Assembly (NCBI GenBank): GCA_903892675.1
Contig: CAITJJ010000281.1
Span: forward strand, 1-55,468
DNA length: 55,468 bases
Reading direction: 5' to 3'
Origin: an uncultured Hyphomicrobiales bacterium
Lineage (GTDB): Bacteria > Pseudomonadota > Alphaproteobacteria > Rhizobiales > Xanthobacteraceae
The notes beneath the pieces are model-generated. The model saw only the letters and a list, made by a program, of their open reading frames with translations, ran no database searches and had not been told where the DNA came from. The translations under genes and the position numbers were made by a program. Position 1 is the stretch's first letter. Every line of letters starts with the position of its first letter. Positions 18,534-27,558 of the stretch are shown here, piece after piece.

Positions 18534-19562
18534 CTACTCGGCGGCTTGCATCGCCATTGCTGCTTCGCGTCTGGCTTTCTCGCGCATCGCCAGCAGGATT
18601 TTTTCCGGCGTCGCCGGCAAATCGAAAACCCGCACGCCGACCGCATCATAGATCGCATTCATCACGGCGGGAATCGTCGGCACCATCGCCGGTTCGCCAA
18701 TGCCCTTGACGCCCAGCGGCCCGATCGGATCGGGGTCCTCGATGATGATCGAATTGACGCGCGGCACGTCGAGCGAGGTCGGCAGGATATATTTGGCAAA
18801 ACCGGACGTCGACGTGTGGCCATCCTTGAGCTGGTAATCTTCCATCAGGCCTTGGCCGATCGCCTGGACGATGCCGCCCTCGATCTGACCCTCGACGCCC
18901 TGCGGATTGACGGCGCGGCCGACGTCATGCGCCGCCCACACCGCCAGCACCTGAACTTCCCCGGTGACCGTATCGACTTCGACTTCGGCAACCTGGCAAC
19001 CAAACACATAGGCCTGCCACGGCCGGCCGGACCCGTCGCCGCCCTTGCCGTCCTGGATGCCGGTCGTATCGGTGCCGAATGTGGCGGAGCCGACCGGCAC
19101 CACGCCGCGGTTTTTGGCGCAGGCCACTGCCTCGCCCATGGTGATGCGGTGATTGGTGTTCTCGGCCCAGATTTCGCCGTTACCGGTGCGGATTGTCTCG
19201 GCGGCCACGTCCCACATCTCGGCCATGACACCGACCAAGCGCTTCCTGGCCTCGCGCGACGCAAGCGCGACGACATTGCCGATCATGTAAGTCTGTCGGC
19301 TTGCGCCCGCATGCGCGGCTTCTGGCGCGCGCGCGGTGTCGTTGTCGCCGATGACGACGTGTTCAGGTTTGACGCCGATTTCGTGCGCGGCAATCTGCGC
19401 CAGCACCGTGAGAATGCCCTCGCCGATTTCGGTGACGCCGGTGACGATTTTGGCCGAGCCGCCATCGTCGATTTCCGCCCAGGCAGCGGCGCGGTCGATC
19501 GTCGCCGTGCGGGCGATACCGTACCAGCAGGCCGCCATGCCGCGTCCGCGTTTACGGGCCAT
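18534..19562 (-). CDS. Molybdopterin-binding subunit, C-terminal half (MoCoBD_2), of a xanthine dehydrogenase-family hydroxylase
   Basis: A 342-aa protein corresponding only to the second molybdopterin-binding domain of the large subunit. It opens RKRGRGMAACWYG, has VTEIGEGILTVLAQIAA, and retains the catalytic Glu in GVKGIGEPAM. It begins four bases after the stop of the upstream gene, with ggag placed for initiation at the ATG, so it is a separately translated partner. Such a division is known for the NdhL/NdhM pair of nicotinate dehydrogenase. It must assemble with the product of 19567-21444 to form one active site. Confidence 0.9.
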   Translation of the reverse strand: MARKRGRGMAACWYGIARTATIDRAAAWAEIDDGGSAKIVTGVTEIGEGILTVLAQIAAHEIGVKPEHVVIGDNDTARAPEAAHAGASRQTYMIGNVVALASREARKRLVGVMAEMWDVAAETIRTGNGEIWAENTNHRITMGEAVACAKNRGVVPVGSATFGTDTTGIQDGKGGDGSGRPWQAYVFGCQVAEVEVDTVTGEVQVLAVWAAHDVGRAVNPQGVEGQIEGGIVQAIGQGLMEDYQLKDGHTSTSGFAKYILPTSLDVPRVNSIIIEDPDPIGPLGVKGIGEPAMVPTIPAVMNAIYDAVGVRVFDLPATPEKILLAMREKARREAAMAMQAAE

Positions 19563-19566
19563 GCGC

Positions 19567-21444
19567 TTACTCCGCCGCTTCTTGGGTGTCGCCGGCCGCG
19601 AAGCGCGTGCCGAGCGTCACCGAGGGGCGAACATCGTCATGGCCGAGATCGCCGCGTGTTTCGCCGCGCACTGCCGGCGCGCCCGCTTCCCAGCCCGAGG
19701 CTTGTTCGGCCGCTTCCAGCGCGCGCATCAGGCTAACCGAGCCGAGCGTCTGCTTGGTATGCGTGGTCGCGCCATCACGCATCGCATTGATCCGCCTGAT
19801 CTCGAACGGATCGAGCCCGAGCCGCTCGGCGATGATGTCGAGATGGCTTTCGGTGGCGAACTGCGTCTGCAACGCGCCGAACGAGCGAAAGGCGCCGGAC
19901 GGTGTGTTGTTGGTGTAAATGCCGTAAGTATCGATACGGACATTGGGAATGCTGTAGGGCCCGGCCGCAAGGATCGCCGCCTTGCGCATGACGCCTTCCG
20001 TCGAAAGACCATAAGCGCCGCCGTCGCACACCATACGCATCGCCAAAGCCTTGATCCGGCCATCGTGCATCACGCCCATGCGCAAGTTGGTGCGCGAGGG
20101 ATGGCGCTTGGCGGTCGAGATGATCGATTCTTCGCGGGTATAGACGAGCCGCACCGGCCGCATGGTCTTCATCGCCAGCAGCGCCAGCATGCCCTGGTAG
20201 ATCATGTCCTCTTTGCCTCCGAAGCCGCCGCCCACCGGGCTCATGACGAAACGGACCTTGCTGATCGGCTTGGCGATGATGCGCGCCAGCATGTGGCGAT
20301 GATGCGTGATGTTCTGGCTTGGTGACACCACCGTCACGACGTCATCATGATCGACGTAGGCAAGCCCCGCTTCCGGCTCGAGGTAAGCGTGCTCGATCGC
20401 CTGCGTCGAATAGTTTTCCTCAATGACAAGGTCGGATTCGGCAAAGCCAGCCTCGACGTCACCGACGCGGATCGGGATGTGCTTGGTGATATTGTCCGGC
20501 GCATAGTCATGGACGACGGCTGCGCCTTCGCGCATCGCCACGTCCGGGTCGAACACCGGCGTTAGCTGCTCATAAACAACCTTGATTGCGGCAACCGCGC
20601 GCTTGGCGGTCAGCGCATCTTCGGCGGCGACCGCGGCGACAGCCTCGCCGACATAGCGCACCTTGTCGTGTGCCATCACCGGCTGGTCGTGCACGAAGAC
20701 GCCGAAGCCGTCCTTGCCGGGTACATCCGCCGAGGTAATGACGCTCTCGACACCTTCCATCGCCAGCGCCGCCGACGTATCGATTGAGACAATGCGCGCA
20801 TGCGCATGCGGCGAACGCAATACCTGCACATGCAGCATGCCGGGCATAATCATGTCGCCGGCATATTTCAGGCGGCCCGAGACTTTGCTCGGCGCGTCGA
20901 TGCGGCGCACGCTTTTGCCAATGACGTCGCCGTCAGCCGTATCGGTCTCCAGCAAGGCCGTCGCCGGCAAGCGCCCGTTCTGCACGTCGCGCGCCAGTTC
21001 GACCGCGTCGAATATTTTCTGATAGCCGGTGCAGCGGCAGATGTTGCCGCCGAGCCGCTCCTTGATCTCTTCGCGGTCAGCGAAGGGATTGGCGCGCAGC
21101 GCCGCGGTCGCCGCCATCACCATGCCGGGAATGCAATAGCCGCACTGGCTGGCGCCGGCCTTGTGAAAGGCCTTTTGCAGCACGCTCAACTCGCCGGATT
21201 TTGCCAGCGACTCGATTGTATCGACCGTCGCGCCTTGCGCTTTGGCCACCGGCATCAGGCAGGACTTCACCAGCATGCCATCGACGAACACCGAGCAGGT
21301 GCCGCATTCGCCGGCGCCGCAGCCTTCTTTGTTGCCGGTCAGGTTGAGGTCGTCGCGCAGAAAGTCGAGAAGCCGCAAATGCGGCTTGGCATCTCGCGAC
21401 ACCTTGCGGCCATTGATCGTGGCGTTGAGGCGGATATCAACCAT
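19567..21444 (-). CDS. Fusion of 2Fe-2S subunit and N-terminal molybdopterin-binding half of a molybdenum hydroxylase
   Basis: A 625-aa protein with two parts. Residues 1-~160 are a complete CoxS-type iron-sulfur subunit: GCGAGECGTCSVF for the plant-type cluster and CGYCIPGM...NICRCTGY for the second. From about 175 the xanthine-dehydrogenase a/b hammerhead follows (RIDAPSKVSGRLKYAGD), then the first molybdopterin domain (SPVGGGFGGKED; GAFRSFGALQ). The chain stops after a polar tail ending QEAAE, just before the second Mo domain, which is the next gene. This fused and split arrangement is unusual. Substrate hydroxylation at a carbon next to N or O is expected. Confidence 0.92.
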   Translation of the reverse strand: MVDIRLNATINGRKVSRDAKPHLRLLDFLRDDLNLTGNKEGCGAGECGTCSVFVDGMLVKSCLMPVAKAQGATVDTIESLAKSGELSVLQKAFHKAGASQCGYCIPGMVMAATAALRANPFADREEIKERLGGNICRCTGYQKIFDAVELARDVQNGRLPATALLETDTADGDVIGKSVRRIDAPSKVSGRLKYAGDMIMPGMLHVQVLRSPHAHARIVSIDTSAALAMEGVESVITSADVPGKDGFGVFVHDQPVMAHDKVRYVGEAVAAVAAEDALTAKRAVAAIKVVYEQLTPVFDPDVAMREGAAVVHDYAPDNITKHIPIRVGDVEAGFAESDLVIEENYSTQAIEHAYLEPEAGLAYVDHDDVVTVVSPSQNITHHRHMLARIIAKPISKVRFVMSPVGGGFGGKEDMIYQGMLALLAMKTMRPVRLVYTREESIISTAKRHPSRTNLRMGVMHDGRIKALAMRMVCDGGAYGLSTEGVMRKAAILAAGPYSIPNVRIDTYGIYTNNTPSGAFRSFGALQTQFATESHLDIIAERLGLDPFEIRRINAMRDGATTHTKQTLGSVSLMRALEAAEQASGWEAGAPAVRGETRGDLGHDDVRPSVTLGTRFAAGDTQEAAE

Positions 21445-22357
21445 AGGCGGCTTCCAACTCTTGCGTCAGCGCATCGGGCGAAGCACCGGCGCGCCTGGAC
21501 GCTGCGATCAGGCCGCGCACCAGAAAGCCGCGCACGACGTCGCGGCGGTATTCCTGCCGGCTGCGCGATTGCACCAGGTCGAGCGGCATGTCAGCCGCCT
21601 CTTCCAGCAACGCGCCGGTCAACTTCTTGCCGCGCAACAAATCTTCGATCTCGCGCAGGCGGCGCGGCACCGGCCGAATGCCGGCGATCGCCAGCCTGGT
21701 GTCCTCGATCACCCGGCCGTCGCGGTCGAGCTTCACCATGACAGCAAGGCAAACCACGGAAATGACCAGTGAGCGGCGATGGCCGACTTTCTCGAAGCTG
21801 CCGCCGAAACCGGCAAGCGCGTCGCATTCAAAGCCGGTGACCAGTTCGCCTTCGGCAAGCTGGGTCTTGCCAGGCCCGGTGATGAAGTCGCGCAAAGGCA
21901 TGCTGCGCTTGACGATTTTTCCATTCTGGGCGGACGCCAATTCAACAACCGCGTCATGCGCTTCGAGACACGGCGTGGCGTCGGCCGCGGGCGAGGCATT
22001 GACGACATTGCCGCCAAGCGTCGCCTGCGCGCGGATCTGATCGTCGGCGAACCAGACCGCGCAGCGCGGCATCGCCGGCATGGCGCGGCCAAGCGCCGCG
22101 TCGTCGAGAAAACGCTGGATCGGCGTCGCAGCGCCAATGCGCACGCGACGATCGCCGACCTGGCGTTCGTTCAGTTCGGGAATTTTCGTAACGTCGATCA
22201 GCGCCGGAATCTCGACGTCGCCGGCGCGGCCCTCACGCGCCCACGGCAGCGTATCGGTGCAGCCGGCTACGACGCGATAGCGCCCGCGATTCTTCTCCAT
22301 CGCGGCGAAGGCCTCGGCGAGCGAAGTCGGCGTCAGATATTCGTCGCAGATGAGCAT
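21437..22357 (-). CDS. FAD-binding subunit of molybdopterin dehydrogenase (CoxM-like)
   Basis: A 306-aa flavoprotein of the FAD_binding_5/CO-dehydrogenase medium-subunit family. The FAD motif near residue 30 reads VVAGCTDTLPW (usually AGGTxLxP), and the second FAD segment is ATLGGNVVNASPAADATP. It overlaps the downstream FeS-Mo fusion gene by 8 bp, indicating coupled translation. It passes electrons from the FeS clusters to an external acceptor. Confidence 0.93.
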   Translation of the reverse strand: MLICDEYLTPTSLAEAFAAMEKNRGRYRVVAGCTDTLPWAREGRAGDVEIPALIDVTKIPELNERQVGDRRVRIGAATPIQRFLDDAALGRAMPAMPRCAVWFADDQIRAQATLGGNVVNASPAADATPCLEAHDAVVELASAQNGKIVKRSMPLRDFITGPGKTQLAEGELVTGFECDALAGFGGSFEKVGHRRSLVISVVCLAVMVKLDRDGRVIEDTRLAIAGIRPVPRRLREIEDLLRGKKLTGALLEEAADMPLDLVQSRSRQEYRRDVVRGFLVRGLIAASRRAGASPDALTQELEAAYG

Positions 22358-22378
22358 TCAGTCTTCCCAATTGGGTCG

Positions 22379-22456
22379 CCGTCATCGTCCGCGAAGGCGG
22401 ACGGTCCAGCTCTAGAGAAGAGAAGCGCTGGGTCTCCGCTTTCGCGGGGACGACAG
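22379..22456. repeat. Dispersed palindromic repeat (REP/RPE-like), copy 3
   Basis: The left part gtcatcgtccgcgaaggcgg and the right part gctttcgcggggacgacag carry small hairpins. They pair approximately with each other around gctgg/ccagc, as in copy 1. It lies between the alcohol dehydrogenase and FAD-subunit genes of the same transcription unit. Confidence 0.75.
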
Positions 22457-22462
22457 CATTAC

Positions 22463-23632
22463 TTATTCCGCCGCTTCTTTCCGCACGGCGTCCATTTTCG
22501 CCTTGACCACCACCTTGATCGCGTCTTCGACGCGATCCTTGGCGTAGCGGATCGCGGTCGGCAGATCGTCGAGCGGGAACGTATGCGTGTGGATCAGGGT
22601 CGCGTCGAAGCGTTTCTGCTTCATGAAGGCTTCGGCGCGGTGCGTCGCGCTCTTTCCCTCGCCGCGAATGCCGTACATGTAGATGTTGTTGCGCACGATA
22701 TGCGCGACATCGACCGGCACTTCCTCATGCGCGAAGGCCGCGAGGCAGACGCGACCGCCACGATTGACCATGCGCACGGCATCGTTGACCGCGGTAGTCG
22801 CGGCCGAGCATTCGACCACATAGTCGACGCCCTTGCCGCCATTGAGCTTCTTCACTTCGGCGACGACGTCCGGCGTCTTGCGGATGTTGATGACCGCGTC
22901 GGCCCCTAACTGGCGGCCGATCTCAAGCCGGTTGTCGCGCGTGCCGGTGAGAATGACCGGCTGTGCGCCAAGCGCCTTGGCCACGGCGACTGCCATCAGG
23001 CCGATCGGGCCCGGGCCGGTGACGACGACACTTTCGCCGGCGACGAGGCCGCCCAATTCGGTCAGCGCATACATCGCGGTGCCGGCGGTGACGACCAGCG
23101 TGCCTTCCTCATCGGTCATCTCGTCCGGAATGGCGACGAGCGTATTGATGTGGTTGACCTGATATTCGCAGAAGCCGCCGTCGGTGGTGAAGCCGTTGGC
23201 GCGATGGTTCTTGTCGACGTCGCCGTAGTTCAGGCCGTAGTTGTGGCACGACGTGTACATACCTTCGCGGCAGCGCTTGCACTGGCCGCAGCCGGCGTGA
23301 ATTTCCACCGCGACACGCTGGCCGAGTTTGTATTCGTCGACGCCATGCCCAAGCGCGACCACCGTGCCCATGTATTCATGGCCGGGCGTAAAGCCCTTGT
23401 TGAACGGCAGACCGCCCTGAATCGAGGCCGGCGGGCCGTGATAGATGATCTCGAGATCGGTGGCGCATATCGCCACCGCATCGATGCGCACCAGTACCTC
23501 GGCCTTCTTCGGCACCGGCGTCGTCTTTTCCGTCATGCTGAGCTGGCCGGGGTCGCCGAGCACCCAGGCGCGCATCGTATCGGGAATCGGGAATTCGTTA
23601 TGGTTCGTCTTCACGCCAGCGGGTGCGTACAT
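22463..23632 (-). CDS. Zinc-dependent alcohol dehydrogenase (MDR superfamily)
   Basis: A 389-aa medium-chain dehydrogenase. The catalytic zinc ligands are visible in AICATDLEIIYHG and GFTPGHEYMG, and the structural zinc cysteines in CGQCKRCREGMYTSC. The NAD-binding motif is VTGPGPIGLMAVAVAKALG. The start follows tggagga. It oxidises an alcohol or polyol to a carbonyl. It is the first enzyme gene after the IclR regulator on this strand and feeds a cluster with a molybdenum hydroxylase and a lactonase-like enzyme, consistent with stepwise oxidation. Confidence 0.93.
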   Translation of the reverse strand: MYAPAGVKTNHNEFPIPDTMRAWVLGDPGQLSMTEKTTPVPKKAEVLVRIDAVAICATDLEIIYHGPPASIQGGLPFNKGFTPGHEYMGTVVALGHGVDEYKLGQRVAVEIHAGCGQCKRCREGMYTSCHNYGLNYGDVDKNHRANGFTTDGGFCEYQVNHINTLVAIPDEMTDEEGTLVVTAGTAMYALTELGGLVAGESVVVTGPGPIGLMAVAVAKALGAQPVILTGTRDNRLEIGRQLGADAVINIRKTPDVVAEVKKLNGGKGVDYVVECSAATTAVNDAVRMVNRGGRVCLAAFAHEEVPVDVAHIVRNNIYMYGIRGEGKSATHRAEAFMKQKRFDATLIHTHTFPLDDLPTAIRYAKDRVEDAIKVVVKAKMDAVRKEAAE

Positions 23633-23678
23633 CGTTCCTCCAGAAATTCTTTTTGAGTGGTGCTTATCAAAATGCCGA

Positions 23679-24542
23679 TCAGCTTGCGGCGGCCTGTGCC
23701 TGATCGGTTGCGGTTTGGCTCGCGGGCGCGCCGAATTGCGCCGACAGCGCGCGGCTTGCCGAGACGATTTCGTTGCGCATCAGCGCGAGATGCTCGTCGG
23801 TCGCCCGCATGGTCGGCGTCGAGGCGCTGATGGCGCCGATCACGGTACCGGCCTGATCGCGGATGGCGGCGCCGATGCAGATGACGCCGGGCAGGATTTC
23901 CTCGCGGTCCATCGAGTAGCCATTGCGGCGAACGTGCCGCAGATCCTCGATCAGCGCTGCAAATTCGGTGATCGTGTTCGGCGTGTAGCGCTTCATGCCG
24001 TGTGCGACCAGGCGCTTCATCTCGTCTTCCGGCAGCCAGGCCATGATCGCCTTGCCGAGCGAAGTGGCGTGCGGCGCATCGACCTTGCCGATCCGGCCGG
24101 AGTCGACCCGCACTGCGTGGCGGGCTTCGCGCCGCGCCACGGTGACGACGTTGTCGCCCTGCAACGAGGCGAGGTGGACGGTTTCGCCGGTGGCTGCGTT
24201 GACCGTCTCGAGATAAGGCTGCGCCCGGCGCGGAAGGTCGACCTGCAGGCAGGCATGACCAAGATAAAGAATTCGCGCTCCCAAGGCATACAACCTGCGG
24301 CCCGGTACCTTCGCGGCAAAGCCGCGCTGGATCAGGGTCGCCAGCAAATGATGGCAGGTCGAGATATTGAGGCCAGTGCGGACCGACAGGTCGGTTAGCG
24401 TGGCTTCACCACCCGCTTCGGCGATGGTTTCCAGCAGAAACAGCGCACGATCGACGGATTGAATGCTGTGGCGCTCGCCTTCGGTGCGCGCGCGCGGTGG
24501 ACGGGCCTTTAAGCCGGGCCCTGGCAGGATCGTTGCGTCCAT
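23679..24542 (-). CDS. IclR family transcriptional regulator
   Basis: A 287-aa regulator. I start at MDATILPGPG (24542), behind cagggag, not at the track's 24599. The winged helix is ATLTDLSVRTGLNISTCHHLLATL and the effector domain carries ATSLGKAIMAWLPE and YSMDREEILPGVICIGA. It heads the minus-strand cluster down to the IolD-like gene and is the obvious candidate for its control. An intact effector pocket region suggests it senses a pathway intermediate. Confidence 0.95.
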   Translation of the reverse strand: MDATILPGPGLKARPPRARTEGERHSIQSVDRALFLLETIAEAGGEATLTDLSVRTGLNISTCHHLLATLIQRGFAAKVPGRRLYALGARILYLGHACLQVDLPRRAQPYLETVNAATGETVHLASLQGDNVVTVARREARHAVRVDSGRIGKVDAPHATSLGKAIMAWLPEDEMKRLVAHGMKRYTPNTITEFAALIEDLRHVRRNGYSMDREEILPGVICIGAAIRDQAGTVIGAISASTPTMRATDEHLALMRNEIVSASRALSAQFGAPASQTATDQAQAAAS

Positions 24543-24646
24543 TGTTTGTTTTCTCCCTGCGCCAAGGGAAAACTTATGCGGCATAAGAGTCAAGGTCATT
24601 TCAGCATGCCGGACGTCGATTTCGTAATATGAAATAGATACATAGA

Positions 24647-24674
24647 AGCCCGCAGGCTTTCGGCCATGCGGGCT
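24647..24674 (-). terminator. Hairpin between gmhA and the iclR gene
   Basis: The arms agcccgca and tgcgggct are exact complements with a 12-nt loop. On the plus strand the hairpin is followed by gtttta; on the minus strand the T-tract is poor. It lies just after the gmhA stop and before the iclR start, the place for an operon boundary, but termination strength on the minus strand looks modest. Confidence 0.5.
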
Positions 24675-24697
24675 GTTTTACGATCCCTGCGGCGCGA

Positions 24698-25300
24698 TCA
24701 GCCGGGCGGCACCAGCCCCAATTCGATCTCCAGCGCGCCACACAGCATCTGGCCGAGCAGTATGTGCATTTCCTGAATGCGCGCCGTGGTGCCGGACGGC
24801 ACCACCAGTAGATGGTCGGCCAGGCCCACCATGTCGCCGCCGCCTTTGCCGCCAAAAGCGGCGGTCACCAGCTTCATCGCCCTCGCCTGCTGCAGGCCCG
24901 CGATGATGTTGGCGCTTTTGCCGGAGGTCGAGATCGCAATGACAAGATCGCCCGGCCGGCCGAGCGCGGCGATCTGGCGGGCAAATATCCGGTCAAAGCC
25001 AAGATCGTTGCCAGCGGCGGTGATGGTGGAGGTATCCGTGGTGAGAGCGATTGCCGCGATCGGCGCGCGGTCGGTCTTGTAACGGATGGTCAATTCGGTC
25101 GCGAGATGCTGCGCGTCGCCGGCGCTGCCGCCATTGCCGAACAACATGATCTTGCCGCCGCCGCGAATGGCCGTCACGCTCGACGCCAGCAGCCCCGCGA
25201 AGGCAGCCTGCAACGCCGCCTCGGTCGCGCGCGCCACGGCATGGTGCTCGGCGAACTCCGCTTTGAAAAATCCGGGCACGTCCACTTTATGGTTCCTCAC
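24698..25300 (-). CDS. gmhA: SIS-domain isomerase, GmhA-like (sedoheptulose 7-phosphate isomerase)
   Basis: A 200-aa single SIS-domain protein. MLFGNGGSAGDAQHLATEL and VIAISTSGKSANI are the phosphosugar-binding loops typical of GmhA, which starts ADP-heptose synthesis for lipopolysaccharide. The length is right. GGSAGDAQH has Gly where many GmhA proteins have Ala (GGSAAD). The related DiaA proteins share the fold but usually sit elsewhere. The neighbouring glycosyltransferase and nucleotide-sugar dehydrogenase support an envelope sugar role. Confidence 0.87.
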   Translation of the reverse strand: MRNHKVDVPGFFKAEFAEHHAVARATEAALQAAFAGLLASSVTAIRGGGKIMLFGNGGSAGDAQHLATELTIRYKTDRAPIAAIALTTDTSTITAAGNDLGFDRIFARQIAALGRPGDLVIAISTSGKSANIIAGLQQARAMKLVTAAFGGKGGGDMVGLADHLLVVPSGTTARIQEMHILLGQMLCGALEIELGLVPPG

Positions 25301-25318
25301 AATCGCGCACGATAAAAT

Positions 25319-26077
25319 TCATGTCGCAAGATTTGACGGCGATCGCAGTTTCACGCTGCCGGCCGGCCGGCGCAAATAAGTCGTCGCAAAGGCGTAACCA
25401 AACCAGCGCAGATAGGCCGGCAACCAGCTGATCACGCGAAAGCGGCTGGCGCCTTTGGTGCGCTCGAACCACTGGGCCGGCACTTCGGCCACCGGCCAAC
25501 CCAGCCGATGGCACTTCACCAGAAGCTCGATGCTGTAGCAGAAACCGCTGTCGGATTCGACCGCGATGCGGTCGATGACACGCCGCGAAAACAGCCGAAA
25601 GCCGCTGGTCGGGTCGTGTGTCGGCAGGCGCGCCACATTATAAAGTGTGAAAGCCGCCGTTCGCACCAGCAACGCTTTAAGCCACGGGCAGCCGACCATG
25701 CAGCCGCCGGGAATGAAGCGGCTGGCGCAGACGATGTCGGCGCCGGCTTCGGCCTTGCCGACCATGGCGTCGACGATGGCGCCGTTGAAATCGTCGTCGG
25801 CAGGATAAACCATCACAAAAGGGGCACGGCTGGCGGAAAAGCCGGCCATGATCGCGCCATGGGCGCCGCGTCCCGGATTGCGCACGAATTCGATTTGGAG
25901 GCCTTCGACGCGCGCGGGATTGGCCTTGATCGTCGTCAGCGTGTCGTCATCCGGACGATCGTAGCAGATAAGAATGCGCGCCGGCGTCCGCATGTGATCG
26001 CGCAGCGCGCCGAGCGTCGCAAGAATATTGCGGCCTTCGTTGTAAACCGGGACGACGATGTCCAACCGCGCCGTCAT
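25319..26077 (-). CDS. Glycosyltransferase family 2 protein
   Basis: A 252-aa GT-A fold transferase. I start at MTARLDIVVPVYNEG (26077); the track's longer start adds 44 residues of unlikely sequence. The nucleotide-binding VVPVYNEG, the DxD-like VYPADDDF and the acceptor region HDPTSGFRLFSRR match the dolichol/polyprenol-phosphate-mannose-synthase-like subgroup. It lacks C-terminal membrane helices, so it is probably peripheral. It lies between gmhA and the nucleotide-sugar dehydrogenase, 35 bp from the latter. Confidence 0.9.
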   Translation of the reverse strand: MTARLDIVVPVYNEGRNILATLGALRDHMRTPARILICYDRPDDDTLTTIKANPARVEGLQIEFVRNPGRGAHGAIMAGFSASRAPFVMVYPADDDFNGAIVDAMVGKAEAGADIVCASRFIPGGCMVGCPWLKALLVRTAAFTLYNVARLPTHDPTSGFRLFSRRVIDRIAVESDSGFCYSIELLVKCHRLGWPVAEVPAQWFERTKGASRFRVISWLPAYLRWFGYAFATTYLRRPAGSVKLRSPSNLAT

Positions 26078-26112
26078 CGCTATTTCCGGTCCCGGCTGTT
26101 CTCGGTCATGCG

Positions 26113-27354
26113 CTAGTAAACAACGTTGGCATTCTTGAGGAAGCCCCAGATATCGACCACCGGCTTGCCGGCGAAGTCGGCATCGCGATAGGCCGAATGC
26201 GGCGTGCACAGAATCAAGAGATCGCTGTCCGCGACCACGCGATCGAGAGGCTGGATCGTCGGATCGGTGGTGACGAACGGATCGGTGGTCAGCACGGCGC
26301 GCGCCGCTGTCAGCAGCGTGCGCTTGAGCTTGTAGCTCAAGGAAGCGCGCGTATCGTCGATCTCGGCCTTGAATGCCATGCCTAGAAGGCCGACCGTCAT
26401 GTCGGCCAAATCGTAGCTGCGCTTGAGGTCGTCGATCAGCTGCAGCGCCAATCCCTCGTTCACCTGCATCGCAGCATGGCCGATGTTGAACTGATTGCGC
26501 GCGAAAGCGGCGAGCTGCATCGTATCCTTGAACAGGCAGGGACCGGCCGCGAAGCCCGGGCCCGGCAAAGTGCGCGCGCGCGGATAATTATGCTTCATCG
26601 CCTTCATGATCGCCGTGTAATCGGCGCCGGCCGATTTCGCGATCATGTAGAACTGGTTGGTGGCGGCGAATTCGATGTAGCGATAGGCATTATTGAACAG
26701 CTTGGCGAGTTCCGCCTCGAGCGGCGCAACGACCACGACTTCCGGCGCGATCCGGTTGAACAAGGCCACTGCTTCTTCGACCGCTTCCGGCGATGTGCCG
26801 CTGACGATCTGCGGCATCTCGCGCAGTTCCTTGATGCCGTAACCTTGCACGACCCGCTCCGGGCAGAAGGCGATTTTGTTCTTGCGGCCGAGTCGCGCCA
26901 GATAAGTATGCAGCCAGTCGGTCGTGCCCGGAAATACCGTCGAGCGCAGCACGATCAACTGGTCGTCCGCGATATGCGGCAACAGGTCGTCCATGCAGCG
27001 CTGCACCGCGGCCGTCACGGGATTGAGAAACTCATCGACCGGGGTGCCGATGGTGACGACGACCGGGCCGGAGCCATGAATTTGGGTCGGCGACGAGGTG
27101 AAAATCAGCCGGTTCTCAGCCAGCGCCTTCACCAGCAGCGGCGCCGCGCCGTGCTCGATAAAAGGCAGCTTGCCCGAACGAAGCGTCGCCAAAGTCTTCT
27201 CATTGAGGTCGTTGACGTTGACGGTCATGCCCGCTTCGGCGAAGGCCAGCACGAGCGGAATTCCTACATGGCCGGCCCCGCCAACAACGGTGATATCCGC
27301 TATCGGGCTGCTGCCTTTGGCCACCATTTCCGGGCTTTTTGACGGAGAGTTCAC
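26113..27354 (-). CDS. Nucleotide-sugar dehydrogenase (UDP-glucose/UDP-ManNAc 6-dehydrogenase family)
   Basis: A protein of about 413 aa. I choose the GTG at 27354 (VNSPSKSPEM), preceded by aaggtg; ATG at 27327 is the alternative, and the track's 27483 start adds unlikely sequence. The Rossmann motif is VVGGAGHVGIPLVLAFAE, the central dimer domain has KLFNNAYRYIEFAATNQFY, and the catalytic Cys is in GPGFAAGPCLFKDTMQL. The family oxidises the C6 hydroxyl of UDP-sugars to uronic acids for surface polysaccharide. It leads the minus-strand sugar genes. Confidence 0.9.
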   Translation of the reverse strand: MNSPSKSPEMVAKGSSPIADITVVGGAGHVGIPLVLAFAEAGMTVNVNDLNEKTLATLRSGKLPFIEHGAAPLLVKALAENRLIFTSSPTQIHGSGPVVVTIGTPVDEFLNPVTAAVQRCMDDLLPHIADDQLIVLRSTVFPGTTDWLHTYLARLGRKNKIAFCPERVVQGYGIKELREMPQIVSGTSPEAVEEAVALFNRIAPEVVVVAPLEAELAKLFNNAYRYIEFAATNQFYMIAKSAGADYTAIMKAMKHNYPRARTLPGPGFAAGPCLFKDTMQLAAFARNQFNIGHAAMQVNEGLALQLIDDLKRSYDLADMTVGLLGMAFKAEIDDTRASLSYKLKRTLLTAARAVLTTDPFVTTDPTIQPLDRVVADSDLLILCTPHSAYRDADFAGKPVVDIWGFLKNANVVY

Positions 27355-27558
27355 AGGACACCTTTTCGTAACTGCCGGACCGATATAGCAGATAACCCAA
27401 TGAGTTGCGCTAGGGACATTTGCCATCACCGGCGGGCGACACCGCAGACTGATGGCATAGGCCGCGGCCGGCCTCCGGTGCAATGGAATCTTTGACTTTG
27501 GATGCGGATTCGGGGCTTTTGGGTGAGCGGGACTGCAAATGCGAAGGATACTACATCG

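Noticed and set aside
19560-19572. Frameshift explanation for the split Mo subunit
   Set aside because: The downstream ORF has its own ggag and ATG, and the upstream chain has an extra ~37-residue polar tail. The break is not at a homopolymer.
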